This document shows, piece after piece, positions 42,412 to 51,524 of a stretch of DNA of 64,000 bases. The notes below the pieces were generated by a model that did not search any database, had not been told where the DNA came from, and worked only from the letters and a program-made list of their open reading frames with translations. This DNA is from Olsenella timonensis (GTDB lineage Bacteria > Actinomycetota > Coriobacteriia > Coriobacteriales > Atopobiaceae). Within the stretch, counting starts at the first letter, position 1; every line of letters starts with the position of its first letter. The position numbers and the translations under genes were made by a program. Location: NCBI RefSeq assembly GCF_900119915.1, contig NZ_LT635455.1:1426001-1490000 (forward strand). Direction: 5' to 3'.

Positions 42412-43830
42412 ATGACCGACGAGCAGCTCAGGAGTAACGTTGACGCCTTCGTTGACGAGGTCTGGGAGGACGTCGTCAGAGACATCGACCTCCTGGTGCG
42501 CCACGACTCCGTCGAGGACCTCGCGCACGCCGAGCCCGGCAGGCCCTGGGGGCCGGCGGCCAACGACGCGCTCGTCGAGGCGGAGCGCATGGCCGAGCGC
42601 CTGGGCCTCGAGGTCACCGACCTCGACGGCTACCTGGGCTTTGCCGACGTGCCCGGCGCCTCCGGACCCGAGCGCTACCTCGCCACGATCGCGCACACCG
42701 ACATCGTGCCGACCGGCGAGGGCTGGCACTTCCCGCCGCTCGAGGTCACGCGCAAGGACGGCATGCTGATCGGCCGCGGCGTGGCAGACGACAAGGGCCC
42801 CTTCGTGCTCTCGCTCTACGCGGCGGCCTACTTCGCGCGGCGCGCGGCCGCCGGCGAGGAGCTGCCCTACACCCTGCGCTGCATCATCGGCAACAACGAG
42901 GAGACGGGCATGGGCGACGTGCCGTACTACCTCGAGCGCTATCCCGAGCCGCTCTTCTGCTTCTCCCCCGACGCCGAGTTCCCGCTGATCTGCGGCGAGA
43001 AGGGCCTCTACGGCGGAGAGTTCACGTCGGGTCCCGTCGCGGGCGAGAGGATCGTGGAGCTCGCCGGCGGCACCGTCTCCAACGCCATCCCCGGCAGGGC
43101 CTCCGCGCTCGTGCGCGCCGACGCCGCCGCGCTGCCCGCGGCGGAGCGTATCGCGGTCGAGGACGCCGGCGAGGGCCTCGCGCGCGTCACCGCCACCGGC
43201 ATCGGCGGCCACGCCTCGATGCCGGCCGGCACCGTCAACGCCATCGGCGTGCTCGCCCGCTACCTGCTCGCGAACGACCTCGCCGGAGACGGCGAGCGCC
43301 CCTTCCTCGAGCTGCTCGCGACCCTCACCGAGGACGCCTACGGTCGCGCTGCCGGCGTCGCCGCGACCGACGACAAGTTCGGCGACCTCACGCTCGTCGC
43401 GGGCGTCGTCCGCACCGAGGGCGGCCGCTTCGTGCAGACCGTCGACTCCCGCTTCCCCACCTCCACGACCGCCGAGGACATCACCGCGCGTCTCGGCGAG
43501 CTGGCCCGCGCGCACGGCTGCGCCTACGAGGCGTCCCGCGGCGAGAGTCCCTTCTACGTCAGCCCCGACAGCCCCGAGGTCCACGCCCTTCTCGACACCT
43601 ACGCCGAGTACACGGGGCGCGAGGGCCGCGCGTTCACGATCGGCGGCGGCACCTACGCGCGCCACTTCCGGCGCGCCTGCGCCTTTGGCCCGCAGGACCC
43701 CGCCGACGAGCTGCCCGGGTGGGTCGGCGGCGAGCACGGCCCCGACGAGGGCGTCTCCGAGGAGGCGATGCGCCGCGCGCTCAAGATCTACATCGTCTCG
43801 ATCGCCCGCCTGATGGAGCTCGAGCTGTAA
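42412..43830 (+). CDS. pepV: M20-family dipeptidase (PepV/Sapep type)
   Basis: A 472-residue zinc metallopeptidase that cleaves dipeptides in the cytoplasm. Metal and catalytic motifs are visible: IAHTDIVPTGEGW, GRGVADDKGPF (bridging Asp), the general-base pair NNEETGMGD, CFSPDAEFPL and the late GGTYARHF. A lid domain lies between about residues 195 and 330. GGGAGGG precedes the ATG. The gene ends just before a long hairpin shared with the convergent amylase gene. Confidence 0.92.
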   Translation: MTDEQLRSNVDAFVDEVWEDVVRDIDLLVRHDSVEDLAHAEPGRPWGPAANDALVEAERMAERLGLEVTDLDGYLGFADVPGASGPERYLATIAHTDIVPTGEGWHFPPLEVTRKDGMLIGRGVADDKGPFVLSLYAAAYFARRAAAGEELPYTLRCIIGNNEETGMGDVPYYLERYPEPLFCFSPDAEFPLICGEKGLYGGEFTSGPVAGERIVELAGGTVSNAIPGRASALVRADAAALPAAERIAVEDAGEGLARVTATGIGGHASMPAGTVNAIGVLARYLLANDLAGDGERPFLELLATLTEDAYGRAAGVAATDDKFGDLTLVAGVVRTEGGRFVQTVDSRFPTSTTAEDITARLGELARAHGCAYEASRGESPFYVSPDSPEVHALLDTYAEYTGREGRAFTIGGGTYARHFRRACAFGPQDPADELPGWVGGEHGPDEGVSEEAMRRALKIYIVSIARLMELEL

Positions 43831-43846
43831 ATCATACGCACCCCAT

Positions 43847-43934
43847 GGCCAGGGGCGGCGAAGGTCCGGCGCTCAGACAGCTTGCCGCAGAGAACGCGGC
43901 AAGAACTCGCGGCGGACCTTCGCCGCCCCTGGCC
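43847..43934. terminator. Long two-part hairpin between convergent genes
   Basis: A perfect 21-bp outer stem (43847-43867 with 43914-43934) encloses a second perfect 8-bp hairpin CTTGCCGC / GCGGCAAG (43881-43888 with 43896-43903). It is far larger than needed for a terminator, is symmetrical for both strands and lacks a T tract. Confidence 0.75.
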
Positions 43935-43944
43935 TTATCGCTGC

Positions 43945-45468
43945 CTACGCGCGCATCTCCTCGGTGTCCGCGGAGATCTCGCGGGCGATGCGGTGGAGCT
44001 GGGGGTCGTGCTCCAGGGCGTCGGCCGTCCTCTCCGGCAGGTAGACCGAGAGGCGTCCGCCGAGCGTGCGGAACGTCGCCCAGCCGTCGGCGTCCACGAC
44101 GACGTCGTCCTGCTCGCCGATGACGCAGCCCCAGCGCTCGCCCGCGTGGCGCGCGCCCACGAGCATGCGCTTCTCGCCCCCGTCGCGGTCGGTGAGGACC
44201 ACGGCGACGCCGCTCCCCTCGTGCTCGTCGTCACCCTCGCGCGTCCAGCCGATCACGTCCGGCGCGTCCAGGAAGTCGTGCTGCGGGCCGTAGGCGAAGC
44301 GCCGGCGGATCTCCATCAGCAGCGGGAGCTCCCCGACCGCGGGTATGTTGCCGTCGTTGGGCATCCCGTAGAGGTCTCCGTAGAAGACGCAGGGGTAGCC
44401 GGCCTCGCGCAGGAGGATCAGCGCGTAGGCAGCGGGCTTGAACCACGTCTGGACGAAGGACTGCAGCGCCTGGCCGGGCTGGGTGTCATGGTTCTCGGCA
44501 AAGGTCACGGCATGCACCGGGTCGCGCTCCACGAGCGTGCCCGAGAAGATCTTTGAGAGGTCGACGTCACCGTTGGAGCAGCTCGCGCGATAGAGGTTGT
44601 AGTGCAGCGGCACGTCGAAGAGCGACATCGCGCGCTCGTCGCCGAGATAGGCGGCGAGCTCGTCCGCCGTGCGGGCCCAGTACTCGCCCACGGTGAAGAG
44701 CTCCCTGCCGGCGTGCGCCCGCACGGCATCGAGCCAGCGCAGGTAGAACCCGCGGTCGATGTGCTTGAGCGCGTCCAGCCGGAAGCCGTCGAGCCCGCAG
44801 GCGTCCACGTACCAGCAGCCCCAGCGCACGAGCTCCTCGAAGACGCGCGGGTCGTTCACGTCCACGTCCGCGCCCATGAGGTAGTCGTAGTTGGCGTTCT
44901 CGCTGCGGTCCACGGCGTCGTCCCAGTGCTTGCCGTCAAAGAGGAAGATCGCCCTGCGCTTGGCGCGGTCGTCCCAGTCGACGCCGTGGAAGCACGTCCA
45001 GTCCCAGGTGAAGTCCGAGTAGGCCCCGGCGCGACCGGGGAACGAGAAGCGCGTCCACGCCGAGATGGTCTGCGGCGCGCCGACCATCTCGCCGCGGTTG
45101 CCCGCCTGCACCTCCTGCGCGAGGACGTCCTCGCAGCCGTCCGCGCCGAGGCGCTGGTTGAGCACGACGTCCGCCAGGGCCTGGATGCCGCTGCCCTGCA
45201 GCGCGCGCACCGCGGCCTCGTACTCCGCGCGCGTGCCGTACTTGGTGCGCACGCTCCCCTTCTGGTCGAACTCACCGAGGTCGTAGGTGTCGTAGACGCC
45301 GTAGCCGACGTCCTCGGCGCCCTTCTCGCCCTTGTAGGCGGGAGGGAGCCAGACGGCCGTGATGCCCTCGTAGGCAAAGGCGGGGGCCTGCTCCGCCAGG
45401 CGGCGCCAGTGCGAGCCGTCGGGGGGCAGGTACCAGGAGAAGCCCTGGAGCATGGTTCCGTTCGTCAC
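43945..45468 (-). CDS. Cytoplasmic alpha-amylase (GH13)
   Basis: Hydrolyses internal alpha-1,4 bonds of maltodextrins or glycogen. The 507-residue protein begins MLQGFSWYLPPDG, as do bacterial cytoplasmic AmyA-type enzymes, and has no signal peptide. Catalytic residues are in GFRLDALKHI (nucleophile Asp), LFTVGEYW (acid Glu) and TFAENHDTQ (Asp). The GTG start is preceded by GGAGG and its GTGA overlaps the stop of the upstream membrane protein gene, so they are coupled. Confidence 0.93.
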   Translation of the reverse strand: MTNGTMLQGFSWYLPPDGSHWRRLAEQAPAFAYEGITAVWLPPAYKGEKGAEDVGYGVYDTYDLGEFDQKGSVRTKYGTRAEYEAAVRALQGSGIQALADVVLNQRLGADGCEDVLAQEVQAGNRGEMVGAPQTISAWTRFSFPGRAGAYSDFTWDWTCFHGVDWDDRAKRRAIFLFDGKHWDDAVDRSENANYDYLMGADVDVNDPRVFEELVRWGCWYVDACGLDGFRLDALKHIDRGFYLRWLDAVRAHAGRELFTVGEYWARTADELAAYLGDERAMSLFDVPLHYNLYRASCSNGDVDLSKIFSGTLVERDPVHAVTFAENHDTQPGQALQSFVQTWFKPAAYALILLREAGYPCVFYGDLYGMPNDGNIPAVGELPLLMEIRRRFAYGPQHDFLDAPDVIGWTREGDDEHEGSGVAVVLTDRDGGEKRMLVGARHAGERWGCVIGEQDDVVVDADGWATFRTLGGRLSVYLPERTADALEHDPQLHRIAREISADTEEMRA

Positions 45469-46406
45469 GATTCCTCCGTGATCTCCTGCCCGGACACGAG
45501 GGCCATGCCCGCCGCTGCGGAGAGCTCCTCGGGCGTGGGCTGTCGGTCTATGCGAACGGCCAGGTAGACGCAGGCAGCCATGAAGACGATGTCGAGCACG
45601 AGGTCAAACGAGAGGCCAAAGACGCCACGCTCCGCCACGCGTCCGGCCGCCTGGACGACGTCGAGCGCGAGCGAGATCGACGCCACCACCAGAAACGGCT
45701 TGATCTTCTGCGGGCGGTTGGACCCCCAGATGCCGAGCGCGCCCACGCCGATGCTCAGGCCGGCGGCAACACCACCCGCGATGACCAGCGCATAGAGCGT
45801 GCCCGTCACCGTGACCGGCACGCCCGAGATGACCGCGCGCTCCCCCTCGCCGTAGACGACGAGCGCGGCGCCGAGCACGCAGACCACCACGAGGGTGAGC
45901 GCGCCCTTGAGGATGACCAGCTCGGAGAGCAGGTGCAGCACGCGCTGGTGGCGCGAGCGTAGGAACGTCTCGCCCGAGACGCCCTTGTCGTGCTCCTCCT
46001 TGACCTTGTCGGCCAGGCGCGAGCAGATGAGCACGTAGACAATCGTGGTGGTGAGGACGATGGGGTTGAACAGGATGAAGGTCCCCATGCCCCATCCCCA
46101 CACGATGGCCACGAGCACGGCGAGTCCCACGAGGTAGCACAGGAACCGGTACGGCCCCACGCGCGCGGAGTTGTTTGACGCGGCGAGGCCGAGCACGGCC
46201 GTGAGGATGAGCAGCCCGGCGACCACGAGGATCATCACGCCAAAGGTGACCGACGCCCACAGGTCCGCGCCGCCGATCACGCCCGGGACGAGCACGAGCA
46301 GGCCGCCGACAAGGACGAGCAGGCCGATGCCGCCCATGAGTATCGACACCATGCGCAGGACTGCCTGCGTGGGCGTACGCGGGACCGAGGGCTCGAGGTC
46401 CTCCAT
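45465..46406 (-). CDS. Multi-pass membrane protein of unknown function
   Basis: A 313-residue protein with about eight hydrophobic segments and a basic cytoplasmic loop (SRLADKVKEEHDKG ... RSRHQRVLHL). I recognise no family. The ATG at 46406 has GGGAGC nearby and begins MEDLEPSVPRTPTQAVL. Its stop overlaps the start of the amylase gene by 4 bases, an arrangement that usually means a joint function, but none is evident. Confidence 0.65.
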   Translation of the reverse strand: MEDLEPSVPRTPTQAVLRMVSILMGGIGLLVLVGGLLVLVPGVIGGADLWASVTFGVMILVVAGLLILTAVLGLAASNNSARVGPYRFLCYLVGLAVLVAIVWGWGMGTFILFNPIVLTTTIVYVLICSRLADKVKEEHDKGVSGETFLRSRHQRVLHLLSELVILKGALTLVVVCVLGAALVVYGEGERAVISGVPVTVTGTLYALVIAGGVAAGLSIGVGALGIWGSNRPQKIKPFLVVASISLALDVVQAAGRVAERGVFGLSFDLVLDIVFMAACVYLAVRIDRQPTPEELSAAAGMALVSGQEITEES

Positions 46407-46614
46407 GCGGCTCCCTTCGAACGCGCTTCCGGACGTAGGGAGTATACCCGAGCGCCGCGTTCTTCTCGCTGGCATGGGCAGGGCGGCGCGAGCCCGAGGG
46501 TCATGCGCCCTTGCCGGGGCGTCCCGGAATGGGCGAGAACTGTCGTAGCTCCGCTGCCCCAGGCGAGACAGGGGCGAGAGCTCCCGGACGTAGAACCGGG
46601 GAGCCGCGGGCCCG

Positions 46615-47751
46615 CTACGACAGCGCGATGCCGCCGAGCCAGCCGCACAGCGGCGTGGCGAGCGCGCTGTAGTAGCTCGTCCAGTACGAGAGGCTCGTCG
46701 AGCGGACGTAGCCAACGTTGTCCATGACCGTGCCGTTGCCGATGTAGATGCCGATGTGGCCGTAGATGCGGCCCGCGGCGCTCGCCGGGGAGCAGTTGAC
46801 GGCGATGATCATGCCCGGCTGGATGTTCGACGGCAGGGTGTGGCACCAGGAGTAGTACATGTCGTCGGCATTGCCCCAGAACGAGCCCACGCCGGCGCGA
46901 ATGAAGACGTTGGTGACCCAGGCGGCGCACAGGCCGGAGCCCGGCGAGGGCGTGGAGTAGCAGGCGTTGATCACGGAGGAGAGCGAGCCGCTGCCGGTGA
47001 CCGGCGGGGTGTCGGTCACGGTGTTGGAGCCGCCCTGGTTCTGCATCTGCTCGGCGAGCTGCTGCGCGGCGAGCAGCTCGGCGTCGCGCTGCTCCATGAG
47101 GTCCTGGACCTCGGCGGAGAGGCTGTCGACGAGCTCCTGCGACTCCTGCTGCTTGGCGCGGGCCTCCTCGAGCTGGGCCTCCTGCTGCGCCTGGAGCTCC
47201 TCGAGCTGGGCCTTCTGCTCCTCGAGCTGGGCGCGCTCCTCCTCGAGCTGGGCCTTGAGGTCGCGGACCTCCTGGATCATCTCGCTGTCCGCCTCGGTGA
47301 TCTTGTCGAGGTAGTAGATGTTGCTCGTGAGCTCCTCGAAGGTCGCCGAGGAGAGCAGGAGGTCGATCGTCGAGGACGGGCCCGCCTTGTAGCTCGAGCT
47401 CATGCGCTGGCCCAGGATCTCCTGCTTCTCGTCGATCTGGGCCTGCGTCTCGTCGATCTGGGCCTGCTTCTCGTCGATCTGCGCGGTGACCTCGGCGACC
47501 TGTGCGGTCGTCTCGGAGAGCTGGGTGGCGATGGTCTCGTACTCGGCGGAGATGCGGTCGAGCTCGGCCTGCGCCTCCTCGTAGCTCAGCTGAGCCGCGT
47601 CGAGCTTCTCCTGGGTGGTCTCCGCGCGCGCGACGCCGGGGAGCGCGGTCGCGCAGATGCCGGCGCCGATCAACAGGCGCAGGGCGTCGCGCCGCGTGAC
47701 GCAGCGCGCCGTGATGCCGGCGTCTGTCGCAGGGGTGTTCAAACGGGGCAT
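46615..47751 (-). CDS. Exported coiled-coil cell-wall hydrolase (NlpC/P60- or CHAP-like)
   Basis: A 378-residue protein that probably cuts peptidoglycan peptides at division. It has a Tat-type signal (VTRRDALRLLIGAGIC ... GVARA), then a coiled coil of about 180 residues rich in Glu, Gln and Ala with repeats such as AQIDE, as in PcsB and CwlO, and a C-terminal cysteine-peptidase-like domain with GLCAAWVTNVF (Cys) and YGHIGIYIGNG (His). AAGGAG precedes the ATG at 47751. Coiled-coil hydrolases of this plan are usually activated by FtsEX, which is not in the window. Confidence 0.82.
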   Translation of the reverse strand: MPRLNTPATDAGITARCVTRRDALRLLIGAGICATALPGVARAETTQEKLDAAQLSYEEAQAELDRISAEYETIATQLSETTAQVAEVTAQIDEKQAQIDETQAQIDEKQEILGQRMSSSYKAGPSSTIDLLLSSATFEELTSNIYYLDKITEADSEMIQEVRDLKAQLEEERAQLEEQKAQLEELQAQQEAQLEEARAKQQESQELVDSLSAEVQDLMEQRDAELLAAQQLAEQMQNQGGSNTVTDTPPVTGSGSLSSVINACYSTPSPGSGLCAAWVTNVFIRAGVGSFWGNADDMYYSWCHTLPSNIQPGMIIAVNCSPASAAGRIYGHIGIYIGNGTVMDNVGYVRSTSLSYWTSYYSALATPLCGWLGGIALS

Positions 47752-47862
47752 GGAGTCTCCTTGGTGCGTCTCAGGTGGGTTTTCGTGAAACTCTGCGCAC
47801 CATTCTAGCGACAAACGCGCGCCATCACGAGAGGCACACGCGTCGCCGGCTCCCGCCCCCGC

Positions 47863-48894
47863 TCAGCGGTTCTCGATCCTGGCGACGTTGCCGACCGTGA
47901 TCGTGATGCGGCCCTCGGCGTCGGTCGAGAAGTCCAGGTAGCCCGGTCGCTCCGCGAGCTCGGACGGAAAGGTGATCTCCACGCCGGTGTCGGTGCGGAT
48001 CCGGTGGCTGCGGGTGAGCCGCCCGGCAACCCCGCGGCGGACGGGCGCCTCCTCGGGCAGGGCGGCCTCGCGGACGCGCTGCTCGAAGCGCTCCGCGACC
48101 TCCGGGCGCTCGGCAAAGACCGCGCGCCCGACCTCGGCGGGCGAGAAGGACTCCTCCACGTCGGCGCTTCTCGCCACCGCCGCCTTGGCGCGCCCGACCT
48201 CGACGGCCGGCTCGAGGCCGAACTCCTCGGCCACGTCGCGCACGATGACGCTCACCTCGTCGATCACCTCGTGGCTCGACGCCTCGCTCGAGCACCGCAG
48301 GAACCGCTCGGGGATGATGCTCACGCGCTCGCCGCCGACGGCCCGCTCCTTGTCGTGGAAGTCTATCGCGCCGGTCTCGGCGTCCACGAGCACGTAGGAC
48401 GCCACCTTCTGCGAGGGGTTGGGCAGCGTCGCGTCCACGCGCGCGATGTCGTTGGCGTCCCCGGCGACCTCGTGCACGAACGCCTGTCGGCGCGGGAGCA
48501 GCATGACCGAGAAGAACCTCCTCCCGGCGGGCCCGTCGAACTCCGCGTCCTTCTCGCCCGCGCCGTCCGTGTCGGTGAAGTCCGCCACGAGCAGGTCGCA
48601 CTGCTCGAGGTCCTCCGTGCGGCGCAGCTCCTCCCAGAACCACTGCGCGATCTCGACCGAGAACTCCACAAACTCCCGGTCGCCCGCGAGGTAGCGCCGG
48701 AGCTCCCCGGCAAAGCCGGAGTCCGGCGCGAACGCGCCGTGGCGGCTCTCCGCGCATGACGAGATCTTGCGCAGGTGGCGCTGGACGAAGGAGCGCGTGG
48801 CGCGCACCGTGAGGTCGAGCGGCCGCTCCGAGAGGTAGGTCGAGCCGGAGTCGAAGTCAAAGACGTGCAGGATCGCGCGGTCTACCTTGAGCAT
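47863..48894 (-). CDS. Nucleoid-associated protein (NdpA/YejK, NA37 family)
   Basis: A 343-residue protein of the 37-kDa nucleoid-associated family. The start LKVDRAILHVFDFDSG, the middle FFSVMLLPRRQAFVHEV and the last strand TGVEITFPSELAERPGYLDF are characteristic. E. coli YejK binds the nucleoid, but the role elsewhere is not clear. It stands alone between the cell-wall hydrolase and the hydrogenase gene. Confidence 0.82.
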   Translation of the reverse strand: MLKVDRAILHVFDFDSGSTYLSERPLDLTVRATRSFVQRHLRKISSCAESRHGAFAPDSGFAGELRRYLAGDREFVEFSVEIAQWFWEELRRTEDLEQCDLLVADFTDTDGAGEKDAEFDGPAGRRFFSVMLLPRRQAFVHEVAGDANDIARVDATLPNPSQKVASYVLVDAETGAIDFHDKERAVGGERVSIIPERFLRCSSEASSHEVIDEVSVIVRDVAEEFGLEPAVEVGRAKAAVARSADVEESFSPAEVGRAVFAERPEVAERFEQRVREAALPEEAPVRRGVAGRLTRSHRIRTDTGVEITFPSELAERPGYLDFSTDAEGRITITVGNVARIENR

Positions 48895-49008
48895 GGGGCT
48901 CCCTTGCTGCTGCGGTGTTCGTCGTGCGGCGGACTGCCGCGGCCCCCCATGATAGCGCTCCCCGCGGTCGGGCGGACCCCCGGCGCGAGCGCCCCGCTCC
49001 CCCTCGGG

Positions 49009-50571
49009 CTACTTGCCGTCCTCCTCGCGCTCGAGCGAGGGAAGCTGGTCGCGGAACGTGTTCTCCGTGGCGTTGGCGTGCGGGGACTTCTTGGCGTAGC
49101 GGCGCACCGCAGCGGCCGTCTTGTTGATCGACTGCAGCGTGCCCGCGCCGGCGACGCAGCCGCCCGGGCAGGCCATGCCCTCGATCAGGTAGCCGGGGTA
49201 CTTGCCCTTGACGGCGTCCTTCATCATCTTGCGGCAGTTCTCCAGGCCCTCGGCGTTGACGACGCTGACCTCGCGCTCGGGGTCCATGACCTTGATCGCG
49301 TTGACGACTGCGCTGGCGACGCCACCCGCCACCGCAAAGCCGCGGCCGTCGGCGGAGGCCACCTCAAAGTCGGAGCTGCCCTCGCCCTCGAGCTTGGTGT
49401 ACTCGTCGATGCCGCGCGCCTTCATCATGCCGGCCATCTCCTCGAAGGTGAGGACAAAGTCCACCTCGGAGCGCACGGATTTGCGCATGGCCTCGAGCTT
49501 CTTGGCCGAGCAGGGTCCCACAAAGACGATCTTGGCGTTGGGGTGCTGCTGGCGCAGCAGACGCGCGGTCAGCGTCATGGGCGTGAGGGCCATCGAGATG
49601 CACTCCGCGTGCTCCGGGAACTCGGTCTTGGCCATGACCGACCAGGCCGGACAGCAGGACGTGCCCATGAACGGGATCTTCTCGGGCACCTCCTCCATGA
49701 AGTCCTCGGCCTCCTGGACGGTGCAGAGGTCGGCGCCCACGGCGACCTCCTCCATGCCGGAGAAGCCGAGCATCGTGAAGGCCTGGCGCAGCTTGTCCAC
49801 GTTGCCCTTGCCGCCGAACTGGCCCACAAAGGCCGGCGCCACCTCGGCGATGACCTCGTCACCTCGGTTGATGGCCTGAATGACCTGGAAGATCTGGCTC
49901 TTGTCGGCAATGGCGCCAAACGGGCAGTTGATCAGGCACTGCCCGCACGAGACGCACTTCTCGTAGTCAATCTGGGCGCGGCCGTGCTCGTCGGAGCCAA
50001 TCGCGTGCATACCGCAGGCGTCCGCGCACGGGCGCACGTGGTGCTGGATCGCGTGGTAGGGGCAGGCGTTGAAGCACATGCCGCAGTGAATGCACTTCTC
50101 CTGGTCGATGTAGGCCTTCTTGTGGCGGAAGGAGATGGCGCCCTTGGGGCAGATCTCGCGGCAGGGGTGCGCCAGGCAGCTCTGGCAGGCGTTGGTCACG
50201 CGGTAGACGTTGTCGTCGCACGCGTTGCAGGCAAACTTGATGACGTTGATCAGGGGCGGCTCGTAGTAGGTCTCGGGCACGGCGGCGTCGGCGATGCCGT
50301 CGGTGACGCTCGAGCGCTTGTCGACGTCCTGCAGCGGCAGGCCCATCGCCAGGCGGATGCGCTGCTCCACGATCGCGCGCTCGAGGAAGACCGACTCGCG
50401 GTAGGTGGCAACGTCGCCGGGGATGATCTCGTACGGGAGGTCGCGCAGCTTGCGGCGGGTGGTCTTCTCGTCGTCCTCGGCCATGTCGTAGGCGATCTTG
50501 GCCACGTTGGAGAACACGTTGCGGCGGATCTCGGTCAGGTTGGTGTAGACGCCGCGCATGGTATCGGCCAT
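49009..50571 (-). CDS. Monomeric [FeFe] hydrogenase with ferredoxin-like domains (group B type)
   Basis: A 520-residue iron-sulfur enzyme that probably evolves or senses H2. Several cysteine clusters fill residues about 110-240, including two CxxCxxCxxxCP motifs (CIHCGMCFNACP and CVSCGQCLINCP). The H-cluster motifs follow: TSCCPAW, GPCSAKK and GMACPGGCVAGAG, the forms seen in group B enzymes. The maturases HydE, HydF and HydG are not in the window. It fits with the neighbouring fermentation genes as an electron sink. Confidence 0.9.
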   Translation of the reverse strand: MADTMRGVYTNLTEIRRNVFSNVAKIAYDMAEDDEKTTRRKLRDLPYEIIPGDVATYRESVFLERAIVEQRIRLAMGLPLQDVDKRSSVTDGIADAAVPETYYEPPLINVIKFACNACDDNVYRVTNACQSCLAHPCREICPKGAISFRHKKAYIDQEKCIHCGMCFNACPYHAIQHHVRPCADACGMHAIGSDEHGRAQIDYEKCVSCGQCLINCPFGAIADKSQIFQVIQAINRGDEVIAEVAPAFVGQFGGKGNVDKLRQAFTMLGFSGMEEVAVGADLCTVQEAEDFMEEVPEKIPFMGTSCCPAWSVMAKTEFPEHAECISMALTPMTLTARLLRQQHPNAKIVFVGPCSAKKLEAMRKSVRSEVDFVLTFEEMAGMMKARGIDEYTKLEGEGSSDFEVASADGRGFAVAGGVASAVVNAIKVMDPEREVSVVNAEGLENCRKMMKDAVKGKYPGYLIEGMACPGGCVAGAGTLQSINKTAAAVRRYAKKSPHANATENTFRDQLPSLEREEDGK

Positions 50572-50702
50572 GGTTGCCCCTCTCCCGGGTGTCTCGTCGT
50601 ACGTGGGCGCGTCTCCCCTCGAGGCGCTCCCTCAACCGTCCAGTATCGCACAGGTCGGGGGGTTTCGTGGGGCGCGCCGCCGCCGGAGCGGCGGGCGGCT
50701 CG

Positions 50703-51368
50703 TCACAGGCCCTCCGGGCGCGCGGGCGAGAGGCGCGTCGGCCAGGCCGTCTCCAGGCGCAGGCGCTCGCCGGTGACGGGATGGTCGAGCTCCTCGCGCC
50801 AGGCATGGAGCATGAGGCCCGCCGCGCTTCTCGGCCCGCCGTAGAGCGCGTCGCCGACGATCGGGTGGCCGAGCTCGGCGAGGTGCACGCGGATCTGGTG
50901 GCGCCGGCCGGTCACGAGCGTGACGACGAGCAGCGTGCGGCCGTCGGCCTCGGCAACGCGGCGGAGGCGGGTCTCGGCCGGCCTTCCCTGCCCCGGACGG
51001 CAGACGCGCATGCGGCGTGCGTCATGGCGGTCGCGGCCGACGGGCGAGCGGACGACCCTCTCGGCCCAGGGGACGCGCCCCGCCGCCACGGCGAGGTAGG
51101 TCTTGTTCATGGCATGCCCCGCGACCTGCGCGTCCAGGGCGGGCTGCGTGGCAGCGTCGAGCGAGAAGAGCACGAGCCCCGTGGTCTCGCGGTCGAGGCG
51201 CTGCACCGCCTGCGGGCGCACGCCGCCGCGGCCCTCGGCGGCAAGGTGGTCGGCGACGACGTCGGTGAGCGTGCGGGCGCCCGTGCCGTCGCCGTGCACG
51301 ATGATCCCGGCCGGCTTGTCCCAGGCGAGAAGCACCTCGTCCTCGTAGATCACCGCGCCCTCGTTCAT
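50703..51368 (-). CDS. RluA-family RNA pseudouridine synthase
   Basis: Converts uridine to pseudouridine in rRNA or tRNA. The 221-residue protein is at the short end of the family; it shows the catalytic motif QRLDRETTGLVLF (with Gln where His is common), DKPAGIIVHG, and HQIRVHLAELGHPIVGDALYGG. There is no S4 domain. I place the start at the ATG 51368, where the family alignment starts. The target base cannot be known from the sequence. Confidence 0.9.
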   Translation of the reverse strand: MNEGAVIYEDEVLLAWDKPAGIIVHGDGTGARTLTDVVADHLAAEGRGGVRPQAVQRLDRETTGLVLFSLDAATQPALDAQVAGHAMNKTYLAVAAGRVPWAERVVRSPVGRDRHDARRMRVCRPGQGRPAETRLRRVAEADGRTLLVVTLVTGRRHQIRVHLAELGHPIVGDALYGGPRSAAGLMLHAWREELDHPVTGERLRLETAWPTRLSPARPEGL

Positions 51369-51394
51369 GCCGCCCCTCTCCCCGGCTGTTCTCA

Positions 51395-51507
51395 GTACGC
51401 GACTTCCAACGTTTTGGCCACGCATTCCGTCGGAAATCGCGTATTGCCGCACCGCGATACGCGATTTCCAACGGAATTGGCCGCAGAAACGTTGGAAGCC
51501 GCGTATC
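51395..51507. repeat. Four alternating ATACGCGATTTCCAACG elements
   Basis: Units at 51395-51417 (+), 51424-51445 (-), 51456-51480 (+) and 51487-51507 (-) of the sequence TACGCGATTTCCAACG with flanking TTTTGG. They fill the gap between hisS and the pseudouridine synthase gene. The pair at 15605-15657 belongs to the same family. Confidence 0.8.
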
Positions 51508-51524
51508 GACGACCGTCGAAGCTC

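Noticed and set aside
51395-51507. Regular repeats as a small CRISPR array
   Set aside because: The units alternate in orientation, differ in sequence, and there are no unique spacers or cas genes.
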